Positions 20,102 through 29,814 of a stretch of DNA of 64,000 nt are shown here, piece by piece (positions within the stretch are counted from its first letter, which is position 1; each line of letters starts with the position of its first letter). Source of the DNA: RHKX01 sp963839535 (GTDB lineage: Bacteria > Actinomycetota > Thermoleophilia > Solirubrobacterales > 70-9); NCBI GenBank assembly GCA_963839535.1, contig CAWIVF010000010.1, positions 99,964 to 163,963 of the forward strand, in the 5' to 3' direction. Below the pieces are notes generated by a model. That model made no database searches. It had not been told where the DNA came from and saw nothing but the letters and a program-made list of their open reading frames with translations. Made by a program: the position numbers and the translations under genes.

Positions 20102-20320
20102 TCAGGAGGGCGGGTCGCCGATTCGGCCGGCCAGGGCGATCGCCTCGTCCAGGTCGAGGCCCTGACGGCCGGCGATCCAGCAGGCGATGGGGGCGGCGAT
20201 CCGCTCGGAGGAGTGGGCGGCCTCCGCCGCCAGGTCGAGCAGCTTCGCGACCTCGGCCTCGGCGGGCGGAGCGGTCCCGGTCGCCTCCGCGAACCGCTCG
20301 ATCCATTCCTCGGCCGTCAT
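20102..20320 (-). CDS. DUF6457 small protein
   Basis: This 72-residue protein, TAEEWIERFAEATG at the N terminus, then PPAEAEVAKLLDLAAEAAHS, RIAAPIACWIAGRQG and LDLDEAIALAGRIG, matches the all-helical DUF6457 family. In other actinobacteria I believe this domain is found fused to MobA-like guanylyltransferases, which fits the nearby moaA and the mobA at 1120; that link is from memory. It lies 110 bp upstream of gnd on the same strand and may be transcribed with it. Confidence 0.75.
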   Translation of the reverse strand: MTAEEWIERFAEATGTAPPAEAEVAKLLDLAAEAAHSSERIAAPIACWIAGRQGLDLDEAIALAGRIGDPPS

Positions 20321-20350
20321 CGGCTTCGACCGTAGCTCATGGTGTGCCGC

Positions 20351-20882
20351 TCACGCCAGGCTCGCTCCCTTGGCCTGGTTGCAGGCGTCGCAGAGCAGCT
20401 GGAGGTTGCCCTCGGAGCTCGACCCGCCGAGCGCCAGCGGGATCACGTGGTCGAACTGCAGCAGCGCCTCGGCGCCGCACTCGACGCAACGACCGCCGTC
20501 GCGCTCGAACACCGCAAGCCGCACCTCCCGCGGGATCGCGGTCCTGCCGGTGCCGGCGGCGGGCAGCTCCCGCGCCACGAGGCTGTGCGCGCGGTCGAGC
20601 TGGCGCCGCTTGCGCAGCTCGCGCTCACGGACCAGCGCCTCGACGTCGGCGGCCTCGAGCCCGTCCTCCTCCCAGTAGAAGCGATCGTGGAACAGCCAGT
20701 ACCGCCGCCCGCCGAGCTCGGCGACGAGCACGGCCTCCTCGAGCCTGCCGCTCCATCACCCGAAGCCACGCCCGCCGGGAGAGAGCCCCCTCCCCCCGCT
20801 CCGCCCCGGCAACGAAGACGTAGTGCCGCCCGAGCAGAGACCGCCCCTCCTCGAAAGAAGCATTGGATGCCTGCCGCAACAC
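20351..20882 (-). CDS. HNH endonuclease-domain protein, frameshifted
   Basis: The N-terminal frame reads LRQASNASFEEGRSLLGRHY, FVAGAERGEGALSRRAWLRVM; the C-terminal frame reads AVLVAELGGRRYWLFHDRFY, EEDGLEAADVEALVRER, then an HNH domain with CVECGAEALLQFDHVIPLAL, GGSSSEGNLQLLC and DACNQAKG. The His in FDHVIP and the two CxxC pairs are the metal and catalytic elements. One extra base around 20735-20745 separates the frames. The architecture, a small conserved N-terminal domain plus HNH, is common in actinobacteria and may act in DNA processing; the target is unknown. The start may be upstream of 20882. Confidence 0.72.
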
Positions 20883-20932
20883 GCCGCCAAGCTAGCCAGC
20901 CCCCCGGACCCCCAGGCCCCGGGTGCAACGAA

Positions 20933-21958
20933 CTACCCGCCGATGGCGCTCATCGACCGAGGAGGAGGCCGGAACCCGGGCTCGCCCACCCGATGCTTGA
21001 GCTCCTTCCGCCAAACCGCGTCCCGCACGACCTGCTCGATCTCCGCATCCCCGGCCCCGCTCCGCAGCGGCTCGCGCAGGTCCGTCTCGTGGATCGAGAA
21101 GAGGCAGGTGCGCAGCTTGCCCTCGGCGGTCAGGCGCAGGCGGTTGCAGTCGGAGCAGAACGGCTCGCTGACCGGGTTGATGAAGCCGATCTCGCCGGGG
21201 CTGCCGTCGGCGAACCCGAAGACGCGAGCCGTCGCCGAGGGAGCGCGCTCGCGCTCGACGAGCGGGTGCTCGCGCTCGATGATCGCGCGGATCTCGGCGC
21301 CGGTGAGCACGGCGTCCGGGGTCCAGTCGCGGTCCGCGTCGAGCGGCATGAACTCGATGAACCGCACCTGGTAGTCGGTGGTCCGGGCGAGCTCGGCGAA
21401 GGCGCCCACCTCCCGCTCGGTGAAGTCCCGCATCGCGACCGCGTTGACCTTGATCGGGCGGACCGATTCGTGGGCGGCGATCGCCTCGAGCCCGCGGAGC
21501 ACCTGCGGGAGCGCGTCGCGGCGCGTGATCTGGAAGAAGCGGTCGCGGGCGAGCGAGTCGATCGAGACGTTGACGCGGTCGATGCCCGCCTCGACCAGGG
21601 CGGTCGCGTCCCGTTCCAGGAGATAGGCGTTCGTCGTCAGCGAGAGGTCGTCGATCTCCTCGATCGCGGCCAGCATCGCCACGAGACGCGGGAAGTCGCG
21701 GCGGACGAGCGGCTCGCCGCCGGTCAGCCGGACGTCGGCGATACCGAGCGAGGCGAAGAGGCGCACGAGGCGCTCGATCTCCTCGAAGCTGAGGATCTCC
21801 TCGCGCTCGAGCCAGGGCAGGCCGTCGGCCGGCATGCAGTACTGACAGCGGAAGTTGCAGCGGTCGGTGACCGAGACCCGCAGGTCCGTGATCAGGCGCC
21901 CGTGAGCGTCGACGAGGGGATCACGAACACGCTCGCATCGCCTTCGATGATGGCGCAT
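20933..21958 (-). CDS. moaA: GTP 3',8-cyclase MoaA
   Basis: MoaA is the radical SAM enzyme that starts molybdenum cofactor synthesis from GTP. The 341-residue protein has the SAM cluster motif SVTDRCNFRCQYCMP, the GGEPL motif in VRLTGGEPLVRRDFPRL, SIDSLARDRF, the C-terminal cluster cysteines in EPFCSDCNRLRLTAEGKL and RTCLFS, and the C-terminal Gly-Gly (SMSAIGG) required for activity. No frameshift is seen. It lies between the HNH gene and the frameshifted multidomain gene, away from moeA and mobA. Confidence 0.96.
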   Translation of the reverse strand: MRHHRRRCERVRDPLVDAHGRLITDLRVSVTDRCNFRCQYCMPADGLPWLEREEILSFEEIERLVRLFASLGIADVRLTGGEPLVRRDFPRLVAMLAAIEEIDDLSLTTNAYLLERDATALVEAGIDRVNVSIDSLARDRFFQITRRDALPQVLRGLEAIAAHESVRPIKVNAVAMRDFTEREVGAFAELARTTDYQVRFIEFMPLDADRDWTPDAVLTGAEIRAIIEREHPLVERERAPSATARVFGFADGSPGEIGFINPVSEPFCSDCNRLRLTAEGKLRTCLFSIHETDLREPLRSGAGDAEIEQVVRDAVWRKELKHRVGEPGFRPPPRSMSAIGG

Positions 21959-21980
21959 CGACTCGATGCGCCGGGGCAGG

Positions 21981-24760
21981 TCAGTCGGCCGGCTGGCCCA
22001 CGGCGGTGACCGTGCGCTCGCAGGTCTTGCCCACGTGATCCTCGCGGTCCGCGATCACCCCGTCCTTGCCGCCGCCGCAGCGGACCCGGTCGGCTCCCCC
22101 GCCCGCCACGACGATCGAATCCGCACCGGGCCCACCGTCGATGACGTCCTCTCCCCCGCCGCCCTCGATGTCGTCCTTGCCCGGGCCTCCCCGGACGCAG
22201 TCCTCCCCGCCCCTTGCCAGGACCCGGTCCGATCCCGGCATCGCGACGATCCTGTCGCCGCTCGAGGTGCCCGTCAGCCGCTCGTCGAGGCTGCTGCCGA
22301 CATGGAGGTTGGCGCAGCGCCCCGGCACCGTGACGCTGCCGCCGTTGCAGTTCGGCCGCGCCCTGTCGGGCGGGTAGGGAAGGTCGGCGATCACGGCCGT
22401 CTCGAGGTAGTCGTTCTCGCGCGGGTGGCCGGACCCGGCGTCGAGCGCGGCGCCGATCTGGCGCAGCTCGTCCCGCGGCCCGTCCGGCGCCGACCAGGGA
22501 ACCAGCCCGAGGAACTCGCGCTTGGGGCCCGCGTAGACCCGGTACTCCTCGGGATCGTTCTCGGGCGGGCCGGGCATGAACTGCCTGTCGCCGACGTAGT
22601 AGCAGCGCTCCCCGCCGTGCCGCTTCGGGCCCCTCAGCCCGCGCTGGGTGATCGCCGTCTGACCGTCGAAGGGCAGGTCAGCCAGGTTGCCGACCATGTG
22701 CGGGGTGACGTTGTAGTCGAACGAGACCGATCGGATCGGCCACGGCGCGCCAGGTCGAGCTCATCCACTCGAGCGGCTGCCACCCGGTCGGCGTGGCCCA
22801 GCGGCCCGGGTTCGCCTCGTCCTGCATCACGAGGTTCGTCCCGAGCTTCTCCAGGCAGTACATGTAGTACTTCGACGTGTCCGAGCAGGGGTCCACGCCG
22901 TCGGGCGGGGCCTCGGCGAAGGGGGTCACGGGCCCGCCGTTGTAGACGAAGGCGGGCAGGCTCGTCGCGAAGGACATCTTCGCCTTCGTGCCGGGGATCC
23001 GATACGGAGCGACGTTCTCGATGCCGTCGGGCCCCGAGGCGAGGGCCCGTTGCTCAGGCTGAGCTGCTCCTCGATCTCGGTGAGCGGGACCTTCTTGTTC
23101 CTCTGCACGACGTTGCGCAGCGGAAGTGGGCCCTCCTTCGCCACGTCCTTCGGCCCCCACATGAACGCCTCGTTGTAGACCTCCGGGCGAGGTGGCGACG
23201 AACACGCTGCGGGCGTTCGGGACGTCGGGGTCGCGGAAGGTCGCGATCTCCGACGGGTCAACGACTCCCGGAACTCCGTCTGGGTGTTGGACCCGAGGAT
23301 GTAGAGGTCGTAGCGCTTCGCCATGTCGCTGAAGGTCTGCATCCAGCCCCGGGCGAACGTGTCGGTGCCGGCGACGAACGGCGCCTTCAGCGGGGACATG
23401 CCGCCGAAGCGGGCCTGATAGGCGGTCCCCTCCTTGCCGTACTCGGCGTTGAGCGCGGCCAGCGTGTAGATGACGCCGCACGGCGAGGGAGACGTTCTCG
23501 CAGCCGGGCGCCTCCCCGCCGTCGGCGAAGGTCTCGCGGACCGCCGCGCCGCGGCTGCCGGTGGCTAGGGTCATCAGGCCGACGTCCTCGGTCAGCGCGA
23601 CGACGTTCGGCCGGTCGTCTGCCATCCGCGGCTTGACGTACTCGCGGATCAGGCACTCGATCTTCGTGCGGAAGGCGTCGTAGGTGGCTGACGTTCTCCA
23701 GGTCCTGCTTGAACTGGATCGCGAAGACGCGCGGGCCGCTGTCGTCGGGATGGAAGCTCTCGATCGGCGTCGCGAGCCTGCTCGCCTCCGCCTTCGCGCA
23801 CTCGATGCGCGTCGGCGGCTTCGGCATCGGCGCCGGCCTTCGGCGACGCGGCCGCCACGGCGCGGCGCGCGAGCCGGGGGTCGTTCGTGATCAGCGCGTC
23901 GACGCCGATCCGCGTCGCCTCCTTGATGTCGGCCGCGGTGTCGAGCGTGTAGGGGACGACGCGCAGCCCGAGCGCGTGGGCGTTCGGCACGTAGTCGGCG
24001 TTGACCGGCCACTGCGGCGAGATCCACTCGTAGCCCGCCGCGTCGGCCGCGCGCCAGGCCGCCGTTGTTGGCGGGCCCGAGGGTGAGCAGCGAGGTGTCG
24101 GTCCGCTCGAAGTAGGGGTCCTGCTCGATCACGTCGAGGTTGCGCGGCCAGAAGCTCTGCACGATCAGGTCGCTCTGCGGGAACCCGCTCGCCTTGATCT
24201 GAGCGGCGATCTTCCGCGCGTAGGCGGGGTTCGGGTCCGCCTCGAAGTCGTTGTCGCCGGGGATGTTCTTGATCTCGAGGTTGACCTCGGAGCCATGCCG
24301 CTGCGCCAGGTGCAGCACCTTGCCGAGCGACGGGATGCGAGCGCGGCGATCGTCCTTCGGCCCGAGCCGGCGCTCGTTGTCGTCCGTACCGAGGACGTCG
24401 AGCTCACATTGGGCTGCGCAGCTGCTTGAGCGTGCGCGCCCCGACCGGGCCGTCGCAGTCGCTCGTCCGGTCGAGCGTGTCGTCGTGGATGACGACGGCG
24501 CGCCTGTCGCTGCTCAGCTTCACGTCGATCTCGAGCACGAAACCCCGCTTGGCCGTGTCGCGGAAGGCCGGCATCGAGCTCTCCGGGAACACCGGCCGCT
24601 GCTCGCCGTTCTTCGTCGCCAGCGCTCCGCCGCGATGCGCATGGATGTACGGCGATGCGCTTGCGGTGGCGGCAAGGCCCAGGCAGGCCAGCAGGGACCC
24701 GGCGACCGCAGTCAGCCGGCGTCGCGCACCCCCCACCGAGCTCATGCGGGTCTCCTCCAC
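21981..24760 (-). pseudogene. Secreted phosphodiesterase-nitrilase-RTX fusion, interrupted by about nine frameshifts
   Basis: Reading the three minus frames in turn reconstructs one polypeptide of about 920 residues. It has a signal peptide (SLLACLGLAATASA), then a glycerophosphodiester phosphodiesterase domain (YIHAHRGGALATKNGE, FPESSMPAF, EIDVKLSSD, VIHDDTLDRTSDCDG, VNLEIKNIPGD, LITNDPRL). A carbon-nitrogen-hydrolase-like domain follows (VFAIQFKQDLENV, NVVALTEDVGLM, YDLYILGSNTQTEF, EVYNEAFMWGPKDV, YYMYCLEKLGTNLVMQDEAN), then an RTX-like tail (GGPGKDDIEGGGGEDVIDGG). Frame changes lie near 24410, 24070, 23825, 23692, 23495, 23262, 23190, 23040 and 22730; most act as one extra base, two as one missing. 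Each segment keeps conserved motifs, so decay is recent or the breaks are sequence errors. Confidence 0.7.
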
Positions 24761-24842
24761 CGCGATCCAGTCTATCCCCGCATGACTAGGATCGAGCCAC
24801 CCCGGCGAAGGGTCGTCCCAGCCGGAACCAGAGCGACGGAGG

Positions 24843-25253
24843 TTGCGGATGCTGTTCGGACAGGAGCACGTGGAGCGCTATCGGGAGACCGACGGCGAGG
24901 AGGGCTACAGCTGGCTGAAGGGGACGACGATCCTGCTCCTGACGACGAAGGGACGCCGCTCGGGCGAGGAGCGCACGACCCCGCTGATCTTCAACGAGCA
25001 CGAGGGCGACTATCTCGTCGTCGCCTCGAAGGGTGGCGCCGACGAGCCCCCCGCCTGGTACCTGAACCTCAAGGAGGAGCCGGTCGTCGGGGTGCAGATC
25101 AAGGGCGAGCGCTTCGAGGCTCGCGCCCGTGACGCCGACGACGAGGAGAAGCCCGAGATGTGGGCCAAGATGGCGGCGAGCTGGCCCGACTACGACGAGT
25201 ACCAGAAGCAGACCGAGCGGCCGATCCCGGTCGTGGTGCTCGAGCGCGTCTGA
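24843..25253 (+). CDS. Deazaflavin (F420)-dependent nitroreductase-family protein
   Basis: The 136-residue protein shows LLTTKGRRSGEERTTPLIF, GDYLVVASKGGADEPPAWYL and NLKEEPVVGVQIKGE, which are hallmarks of the DDN family of split-barrel F420H2-dependent reductases. PDYDEYQKQTERPIPVVVL is the usual C-terminal segment. The natural substrate is unknown; family members reduce quinones or nitroaromatics. It is divergent from the frameshifted phosphodiesterase gene and directly followed, without a clear new start, by a membrane-anchored lipid-binding-like protein. Confidence 0.9.
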   Translation: MRMLFGQEHVERYRETDGEEGYSWLKGTTILLLTTKGRRSGEERTTPLIFNEHEGDYLVVASKGGADEPPAWYLNLKEEPVVGVQIKGERFEARARDADDEEKPEMWAKMAASWPDYDEYQKQTERPIPVVVLERV

Positions 25254-25896
25254 CGCGGCATCCTCGTCCTCGCCGGGATCGCGCTGCTGCTCGTCGCGGC
25301 CGGGGTCGCGCAGGTCGCGATCGTGCGGATCGGCGAGGCGCGGGTCCGCGCTCAGCTGACCCGCAGGGGCGGCACCGCCGAGGTCCGCATCAGATCGCTT
25401 CCGGCGACGCGGCTGCTCCGCAACGGCGGCCAGCGCATCGAGGTGCGCGGCCGCGAGCTCGAGATCGCGCTGGCCGGCGGCGGCACCGAGGGCAAGCCGG
25501 CCGGCCTCGGCGCCCTCGACGGCTTCCGCGACGTCGACATCGAGCTCGTGTCCTTCCGGGCGGGCCCCTTCGCGGTCGCGGCCTTCGTGCTCGAGCGGAC
25601 CGGCGGCGGCAGCTACGCGCTCGCCGCCCGCGCGCGAGCCGGCGCCGCTGACCTCGCCCGGCTCGGATCCGGCCGGCTGCCTCAGGTCCCCGGCGGCCGC
25701 CTGCTCAGCGCGATCCCGGTCCCCTCGGCGCTCGCCGGAGCGGAGGTGCCGATCTCGGTGGAGGCGGAGCTCGCCAGCTCCGGGGCGGGCGCTGCGGGTC
25801 ATCTCGGGAGGCGGCACCGTCGCCGGCTATCCGACCGGCCGCATCGCGGCGGAGATCGCGGCGGCGGTCTCGCAGCGCCTGGAGATCGTCCCGTAG
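25254..25896 (+). CDS. Membrane-anchored LmeA/DUF2993-like protein, start unclear, frameshifted
   Basis: Immediately after the preceding stop, the same frame encodes a hydrophobic helix (LVLAGIALLLVAAGVAQVA) and a beta-rich domain with EVRIRSLPATRLLRNGGQRI, EVRGRELEIALAGGG and LDGFRDVDIELVSFRAGPF. After about 25790 the match moves one frame on (ALRVISGGGTVAGYPTGRI, EIAAAVSQRLEIVP) and stops at 25896, so one base is extra. This layout is that of DUF2993/LmeA-like proteins. No ATG or GTG precedes the helix in frame; the first GTG (25323) would remove it, so the true start may be hidden by another indel. Confidence 0.55.
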
Positions 25897-25921
25897 CCGG
25901 AACCGGCTGGTCCCGCGCGAT

Positions 25922-25949
25922 TAAAGCGCCACGAGCGAGGTGTCGAATG
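25922..25949 (+). promoter_or_regulatory. Possible FliA/WhiG-type promoter for the GGDEF/HD-GYP gene
   Basis: TAAA at 25922-25925, a 16-base spacer and GTCGAATG at 25942-25949. The match to TAAA-N15-GCCGATAA is weaker than at the other sites in this window. If used, transcription would start close to the TTG/ATG at 25954-25957, favouring the internal ATG at 25996 as the translation start. Confidence 0.3.
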
Positions 25950-25953
25950 GTGC

Positions 25954-27639
25954 TTGATGAGGGAGTTGACGGGAGCGGAGGAGGCGCCGCCGACCATGGC
26001 CTCGGGCGCGACCTCCGAGATCAGGCTGATGGCGCGCGTGCTCGCCGGGCTCTTCGGCGCCGGCGCGACCCTCGCCCTGGCCACCGTCCTCCTGCCCCAC
26101 AACGAGGAGGCGAACGTCCCCGGGCTCCTGGCGGTGATCGGGATCGCCTACGTCGTCGCCGGGGCACTCGTGGCCTGCGGAGACAGGCCGCCGACCTGGT
26201 CGCTGCCGGCCGCGCTCGCCTGGGGCACCATCTCGATCACCGCGGTCGCGAGCTTCTCCGGGGAGAGCCCGAGCCCGCTGATCTTCTTCTACCTCTGGAT
26301 CTTCCTCTACTCCGCGTACTTCTTCACCACCCGGGTCGCGGTCGCGCAGATCCTGCTCGTCTGCGTCGCCTACGGCGGGCTGCTCGTCGCATCGCCTCCG
26401 GAGACCGGAGTCGCCGCCTGGTGGCTGGTCGGCATCGGCACGCTGCTCGTCGCCGCCGGCGTGATCTCGACGATGCGGACCCGGGCCGAGAAGCTCATCG
26501 CCCGCCTCCACGACGCCGCCCGCACCGACCCGCTGACCGGCCTCTCGAACCGGCGGGGCTTCCGCGAGCAACTGGACCTCGAGCTCGAACGCGCCCGGCG
26601 CAGCGGCACGTCGCTGGCGATCGTGGTCGGCGACCTCGATCACTTCAAGGAGGTGAACGACCGCTCCGGCCGCCACGCCGGAGACGTCGTGCTGGCGCAG
26701 GTGGCGGACCTGCTCCTGGAGGGGAAGCGCCAGGTCGACTCGGTGGCCCGGATCGGCGGCGAGGAGTTCGCCCTGATCGTTCCCGACGGGGATCGGGAAA
26801 GCGGGCTGGCGCTGGCCGAGCGCCTCAGGGAGACGGTCCGCGAGCGGTTCGCCGCCGACCCGACCCCACTGACGATCAGCTTCGGCATCTGCGTCTACCC
26901 CCTGCAGGGTGAGACCGCGAGCTCGCTGCTGAGCGCGGTCGACGAGGCCCTCTACGAGGCGAAGGAGACCGGGCGCAACCGCTCCGTCGTGCACAGCCCG
27001 AGCCTCCGCGGGATCGGCAGCTCAGCCGACTCCGGCAAGGACGTCGAGGGCGAGCGCTTCGTCGCCGTGATGCTGGCCTTCGCCGAGGCGGTCGACCTGC
27101 GCTTCAGCGGCAGCGCTCGTCACTCCGAGACGGTCGGGCGCTACGCCGAGATGATGGCGCGCGGGCTGGGCCTCAACGAGCATCGCGTCGGCCGGGTCCG
27201 GCTCGCCGGGATGCTGCACGACATCGGCAAGGCCGGGATACCGGACGAGATCCTCCACAAGCCGGACAAGCTCACCGATGAGGAGTTCGACCGGATCAGG
27301 GCCCACCCCGGCCTCGGCGCCCAGCTCCTCGAGCACCCCTGCCTCGAGGACGTGCGGGAATGGGTCGGCGCACACCACGAGCGGCCGGACGGACGCGGTT
27401 ACCCGCACGGGCTCGTCGCCGGCGAGATCCCGATCGAGGCCCAGATCGTCGCCGTCGCGGACGCGTACGAGGCGATGACGAGCGACCGCTCCTACCGGCG
27501 GGCGGTTGCCCTGGAGGACGCGCGGCTGGAGCTGCGGCGGTGCGCGGGGACCCAGTTCGACCCCGCGGTCGTCGAGGCGTTCCTCGCCGGCCTCGCCGCC
27601 GAGTCGCGGCAGATCGAAGCCGATCTGACCACCGCCTGA
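25954..27639 (+). CDS. Membrane GGDEF/HD-GYP protein (c-di-GMP turnover)
   Basis: The 561-residue protein has about six N-terminal membrane helices (residues 20-170), a GGDEF domain (about 190-350) and an HD-GYP domain (about 365-550). The cyclase domain has DPLTGLSNRRGF, VVGDLDHFKEVND and an active-site RIGGEEF; no obvious RxxD inhibitory site was checked. The phosphodiesterase domain has the HD motif LHDIGKAGIPDEIL and the full HHERPDGRGYP motif, so both synthesis and degradation of c-di-GMP are possible. TTG 25954 is the first start; ATG 25996 with GGAGGAGG 13 bases upstream is a good alternative. It is a paralogue in design of the larger protein at 31805. Confidence 0.93.
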   Translation: MMRELTGAEEAPPTMASGATSEIRLMARVLAGLFGAGATLALATVLLPHNEEANVPGLLAVIGIAYVVAGALVACGDRPPTWSLPAALAWGTISITAVASFSGESPSPLIFFYLWIFLYSAYFFTTRVAVAQILLVCVAYGGLLVASPPETGVAAWWLVGIGTLLVAAGVISTMRTRAEKLIARLHDAARTDPLTGLSNRRGFREQLDLELERARRSGTSLAIVVGDLDHFKEVNDRSGRHAGDVVLAQVADLLLEGKRQVDSVARIGGEEFALIVPDGDRESGLALAERLRETVRERFAADPTPLTISFGICVYPLQGETASSLLSAVDEALYEAKETGRNRSVVHSPSLRGIGSSADSGKDVEGERFVAVMLAFAEAVDLRFSGSARHSETVGRYAEMMARGLGLNEHRVGRVRLAGMLHDIGKAGIPDEILHKPDKLTDEEFDRIRAHPGLGAQLLEHPCLEDVREWVGAHHERPDGRGYPHGLVAGEIPIEAQIVAVADAYEAMTSDRSYRRAVALEDARLELRRCAGTQFDPAVVEAFLAGLAAESRQIEADLTTA

Positions 27640-27679
27640 CCCGGCGCGGGCGGCCTCGCAGCCGCCTAGGGTCCCGGAC

Positions 27680-28502
27680 GTGACGAGACGAGGACGGCCA
27701 CGCGGCCCGGGCGGCGGGCATCGCCGCGCTGGCCTGCGGGCTCTGCGCGCTCGCGCCGGCCCCGGCGTCGGCGGTGAAGGACGTCCCCGGGATCGACGTC
27801 TCACGGTTCCAGGGAGCGATCGACTGGGCCGAGGTCGGCCGCACCCGGATCGGCTTCGCCTTCGTGCAGGCGAGCCGCGGCAGCGGCGACGACTGCGTCG
27901 TGGCGCGCGACCGCTGCGGCGCCGACAAGCGCTACGGGGAGAACTACCGCGGAGCCCGGGCGAACGACATCCGCGTGGGCGCCTATCACCGGGCATTCGC
28001 CAGCGGGCCCGGCAAGCGCGCGGCTCGCGCCGATGCGCGGGAGGAGGCCGATCTGTTCGTCGCGCAGGTCGGGACGCTGCGCCGCCGCGACCTGCTGCCG
28101 GTGCTCGACATCGAGTCCCCGTTCGTGCGCCTCGACGAGGAGGAGCTGCGGATCTGGGTGCGGACCTGGCTCGAGCGGGTCGGGGACGAGCTCGGTCGCA
28201 GGCCGATCATCTACACGAACCACTCGAGCTGGCTGGCGACGGGAGACACCGCCGATTTCGCTCTCGCGGGGCATCCGCTGTGGATCGCCAACTACGGCGT
28301 GAACGAGCCGAGCGTGCCCGCCGCGAACTGGGCCGGATTCGGCTGGGCCGTCTGGCAGTTCACGAGCACCGCCCACGTCCGGGGGATCGACGGAAGCGTC
28401 GACAAGAACCGGCTGAGCAACGGGTTCCGGAGCATCAGCGTGCGCGATCAGGTGATCCCTCGCCGGGGCCGCGACCGCTCATCTGCGACCCTGGGCGGAT
28501 GA
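27680..28502 (+). CDS. Secreted GH25-type lysozyme, frameshift in signal peptide
   Basis: GH25 muramidases cleave peptidoglycan between MurNAc and GlcNAc. The mature part begins VPGIDVSRFQGAIDWAEVG, followed by IGFAFVQASRG, LLPVLDIESPFVRL, PIIYTNHSSWL, PLWIANYGVNEPSVPA and WAVWQFTSTAHVRGIDG, with the DxE catalytic pair in LDIE. A signal peptide AGIAALACGLCALAPAPASA lies in frame but lacks a start; the GTG at 27680 is one frame off, so one extra base near 27713 is inferred. A GTG at 27774 would give a cytoplasmic version, less likely. Its stop overlaps the ATG of greA. Confidence 0.82.
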
Positions 28503-28984
28503 GCGAAGCAGAAACGACGACTGGCGAGTCGATCACCGCGGAGGGGCTCGACGAGCTCCGCGCCGAGGTCGAGGAACTCGAGGGGACCGCGCGCAAGGAG
28601 ATGGCGGAGCGGATCAAGGCCGCGCGGGAGCTCGGCGATCTCAAGGAGAACGCCGACTACCACATCGCCAAGGAGGATCAGGCGCACCTGGAGACGCGGA
28701 TCAAGCGGCTGCGGATGCGGCTGCGGGACGCCGTCGTCGTCGAGGTGGACGCCGAGGCCGAGGTCTTCGCCTTCGGACGCACCGCCGAGGTCCTCGACGA
28801 GGCCAGCGGCACGTCCCACACCTGGACGCTGGTCGGGCCGACCGAGGCCGACATGGCCGCGGGCAGGCTCTCGGTCGAGTCGCCGGTCGGCCGCGCCCTC
28901 CGCGATCGCCCCGTCGGCGATCAGGTTCCGGTCGAGACGCCCGGCGGCATGAAGACCTTCAAGGTCACCGCCCTCGTCGGCTAG
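28499..28984 (+). CDS. greA: Transcription elongation factor GreA
   Basis: GreA rescues backtracked RNA polymerase by stimulating transcript cleavage. The 161-residue protein has the N-terminal coiled coil (ELRAEVEELEGTARKEMAER) with the tip GDLKENADYHIAKEDQ carrying the acidic residues, and the C-terminal FKBP-like domain ending VGDQVPVETPGGMKTFKVTA. The ATG overlaps the stop of the GH25 gene (ATGA). An in-frame extension upstream overlaps the lysozyme and is not coding. Confidence 0.95.
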   Translation: MSEAETTTGESITAEGLDELRAEVEELEGTARKEMAERIKAARELGDLKENADYHIAKEDQAHLETRIKRLRMRLRDAVVVEVDAEAEVFAFGRTAEVLDEASGTSHTWTLVGPTEADMAAGRLSVESPVGRALRDRPVGDQVPVETPGGMKTFKVTALVG

Positions 28985-29008
28985 ACGGCCACCCCTATCC
29001 TCGGTCCG

Positions 29009-29791
29009 GTGAGCACGCAGCCGGTCGGAGCGCACGTCCAGGGCATCGATCCCCTCGCCGAGGCGGAGGCGGTCGGCGCCGAGCGCATCCAGCTGTTCCT
29101 CTCCAACCCCCAGGGCTGGGAGAAGCCGGAGACCCGGGACGACGCCGCGGAGCTGCGCGACTCCCCGATCGGCATCTACGTCCACGCGCCCTACCTGATC
29201 AACGTCTGCTCGCCGCGCCCGAACGTGCGCTACGGCTCGCGCAAGATCCTCAAGGACACCTGCGCAGCCGCGGCGGAGGTCGGAGCGATCGCCGTGATCG
29301 TCCACCCCGGCCATGCCGAGGACGGGATCGACGAGGGCGTCGACCGCTGGCGGCGCACCCTCGAGATGCTCGAGTCGGACGTGCCGGTGTACCTCGAGAA
29401 CACGGCCGGCGGGGACCACGCCGTCGCCAGGCGCTTCGATGCGCTGGCGCGGCTGTGGGAGGCGGTCGCGGCGGCGAAGACCGACGTCGAGGTCGGCTTC
29501 TGCTTCGACACCTGCCATGCCCACGCCGCCGGCGAGGAGCTCGGCGACGCCGTCGAGCGGGCCCGCGCGATCACCGGCGGCATCGACCTCATGCACGTCA
29601 ACGACTCACGGGACCCGCCGGGAACCGGGGCCGACCGCCACGCCAACATCGGGGCGGGCACGATGGACCTCGAGGTCCTCGCCCACATGATCAGGGCCGC
29701 CGAGGCCCCGTCGGTGGTGGAGACGCCGCGGGAGGTCGAGGCACTGCGGGCTGACGTCGAGTTCGTGCGGGCCGCCCTCGCCGGCGGCTGA
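29009..29791 (+). CDS. nfo: Endonuclease IV-family deoxyribonuclease
   Basis: Nfo-type enzymes are TIM-barrel metalloenzymes that cut abasic sites in base excision repair. The 260-residue protein has VGAHVQGIDPLAEAEAVGA, the segment YVHAPYLINVCS, AVIVHPGHAEDGIDEGV, VYLENTAGG, the metal-binding FCFDTCHAHAAG and HVNDSRDPPGTGADRHANIG. These blocks supply most of the zinc-binding His, Glu and Asp residues of the family. The GTG start is 24 bp after greA. A strong hairpin terminator follows. Confidence 0.92.
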   Translation: MSTQPVGAHVQGIDPLAEAEAVGAERIQLFLSNPQGWEKPETRDDAAELRDSPIGIYVHAPYLINVCSPRPNVRYGSRKILKDTCAAAAEVGAIAVIVHPGHAEDGIDEGVDRWRRTLEMLESDVPVYLENTAGGDHAVARRFDALARLWEAVAAAKTDVEVGFCFDTCHAHAAGEELGDAVERARAITGGIDLMHVNDSRDPPGTGADRHANIGAGTMDLEVLAHMIRAAEAPSVVETPREVEALRADVEFVRAALAGG

Positions 29792-29814
29792 CGCCCGGCC
29801 CCTGAACGCAGAAA

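Noticed and set aside
21981..24760. Programmed ribosomal frameshifting as the cause of the frame changes
   Set aside because: The sites share no slippery heptamer or downstream structure that I can see, and nine events in one gene would be unprecedented.
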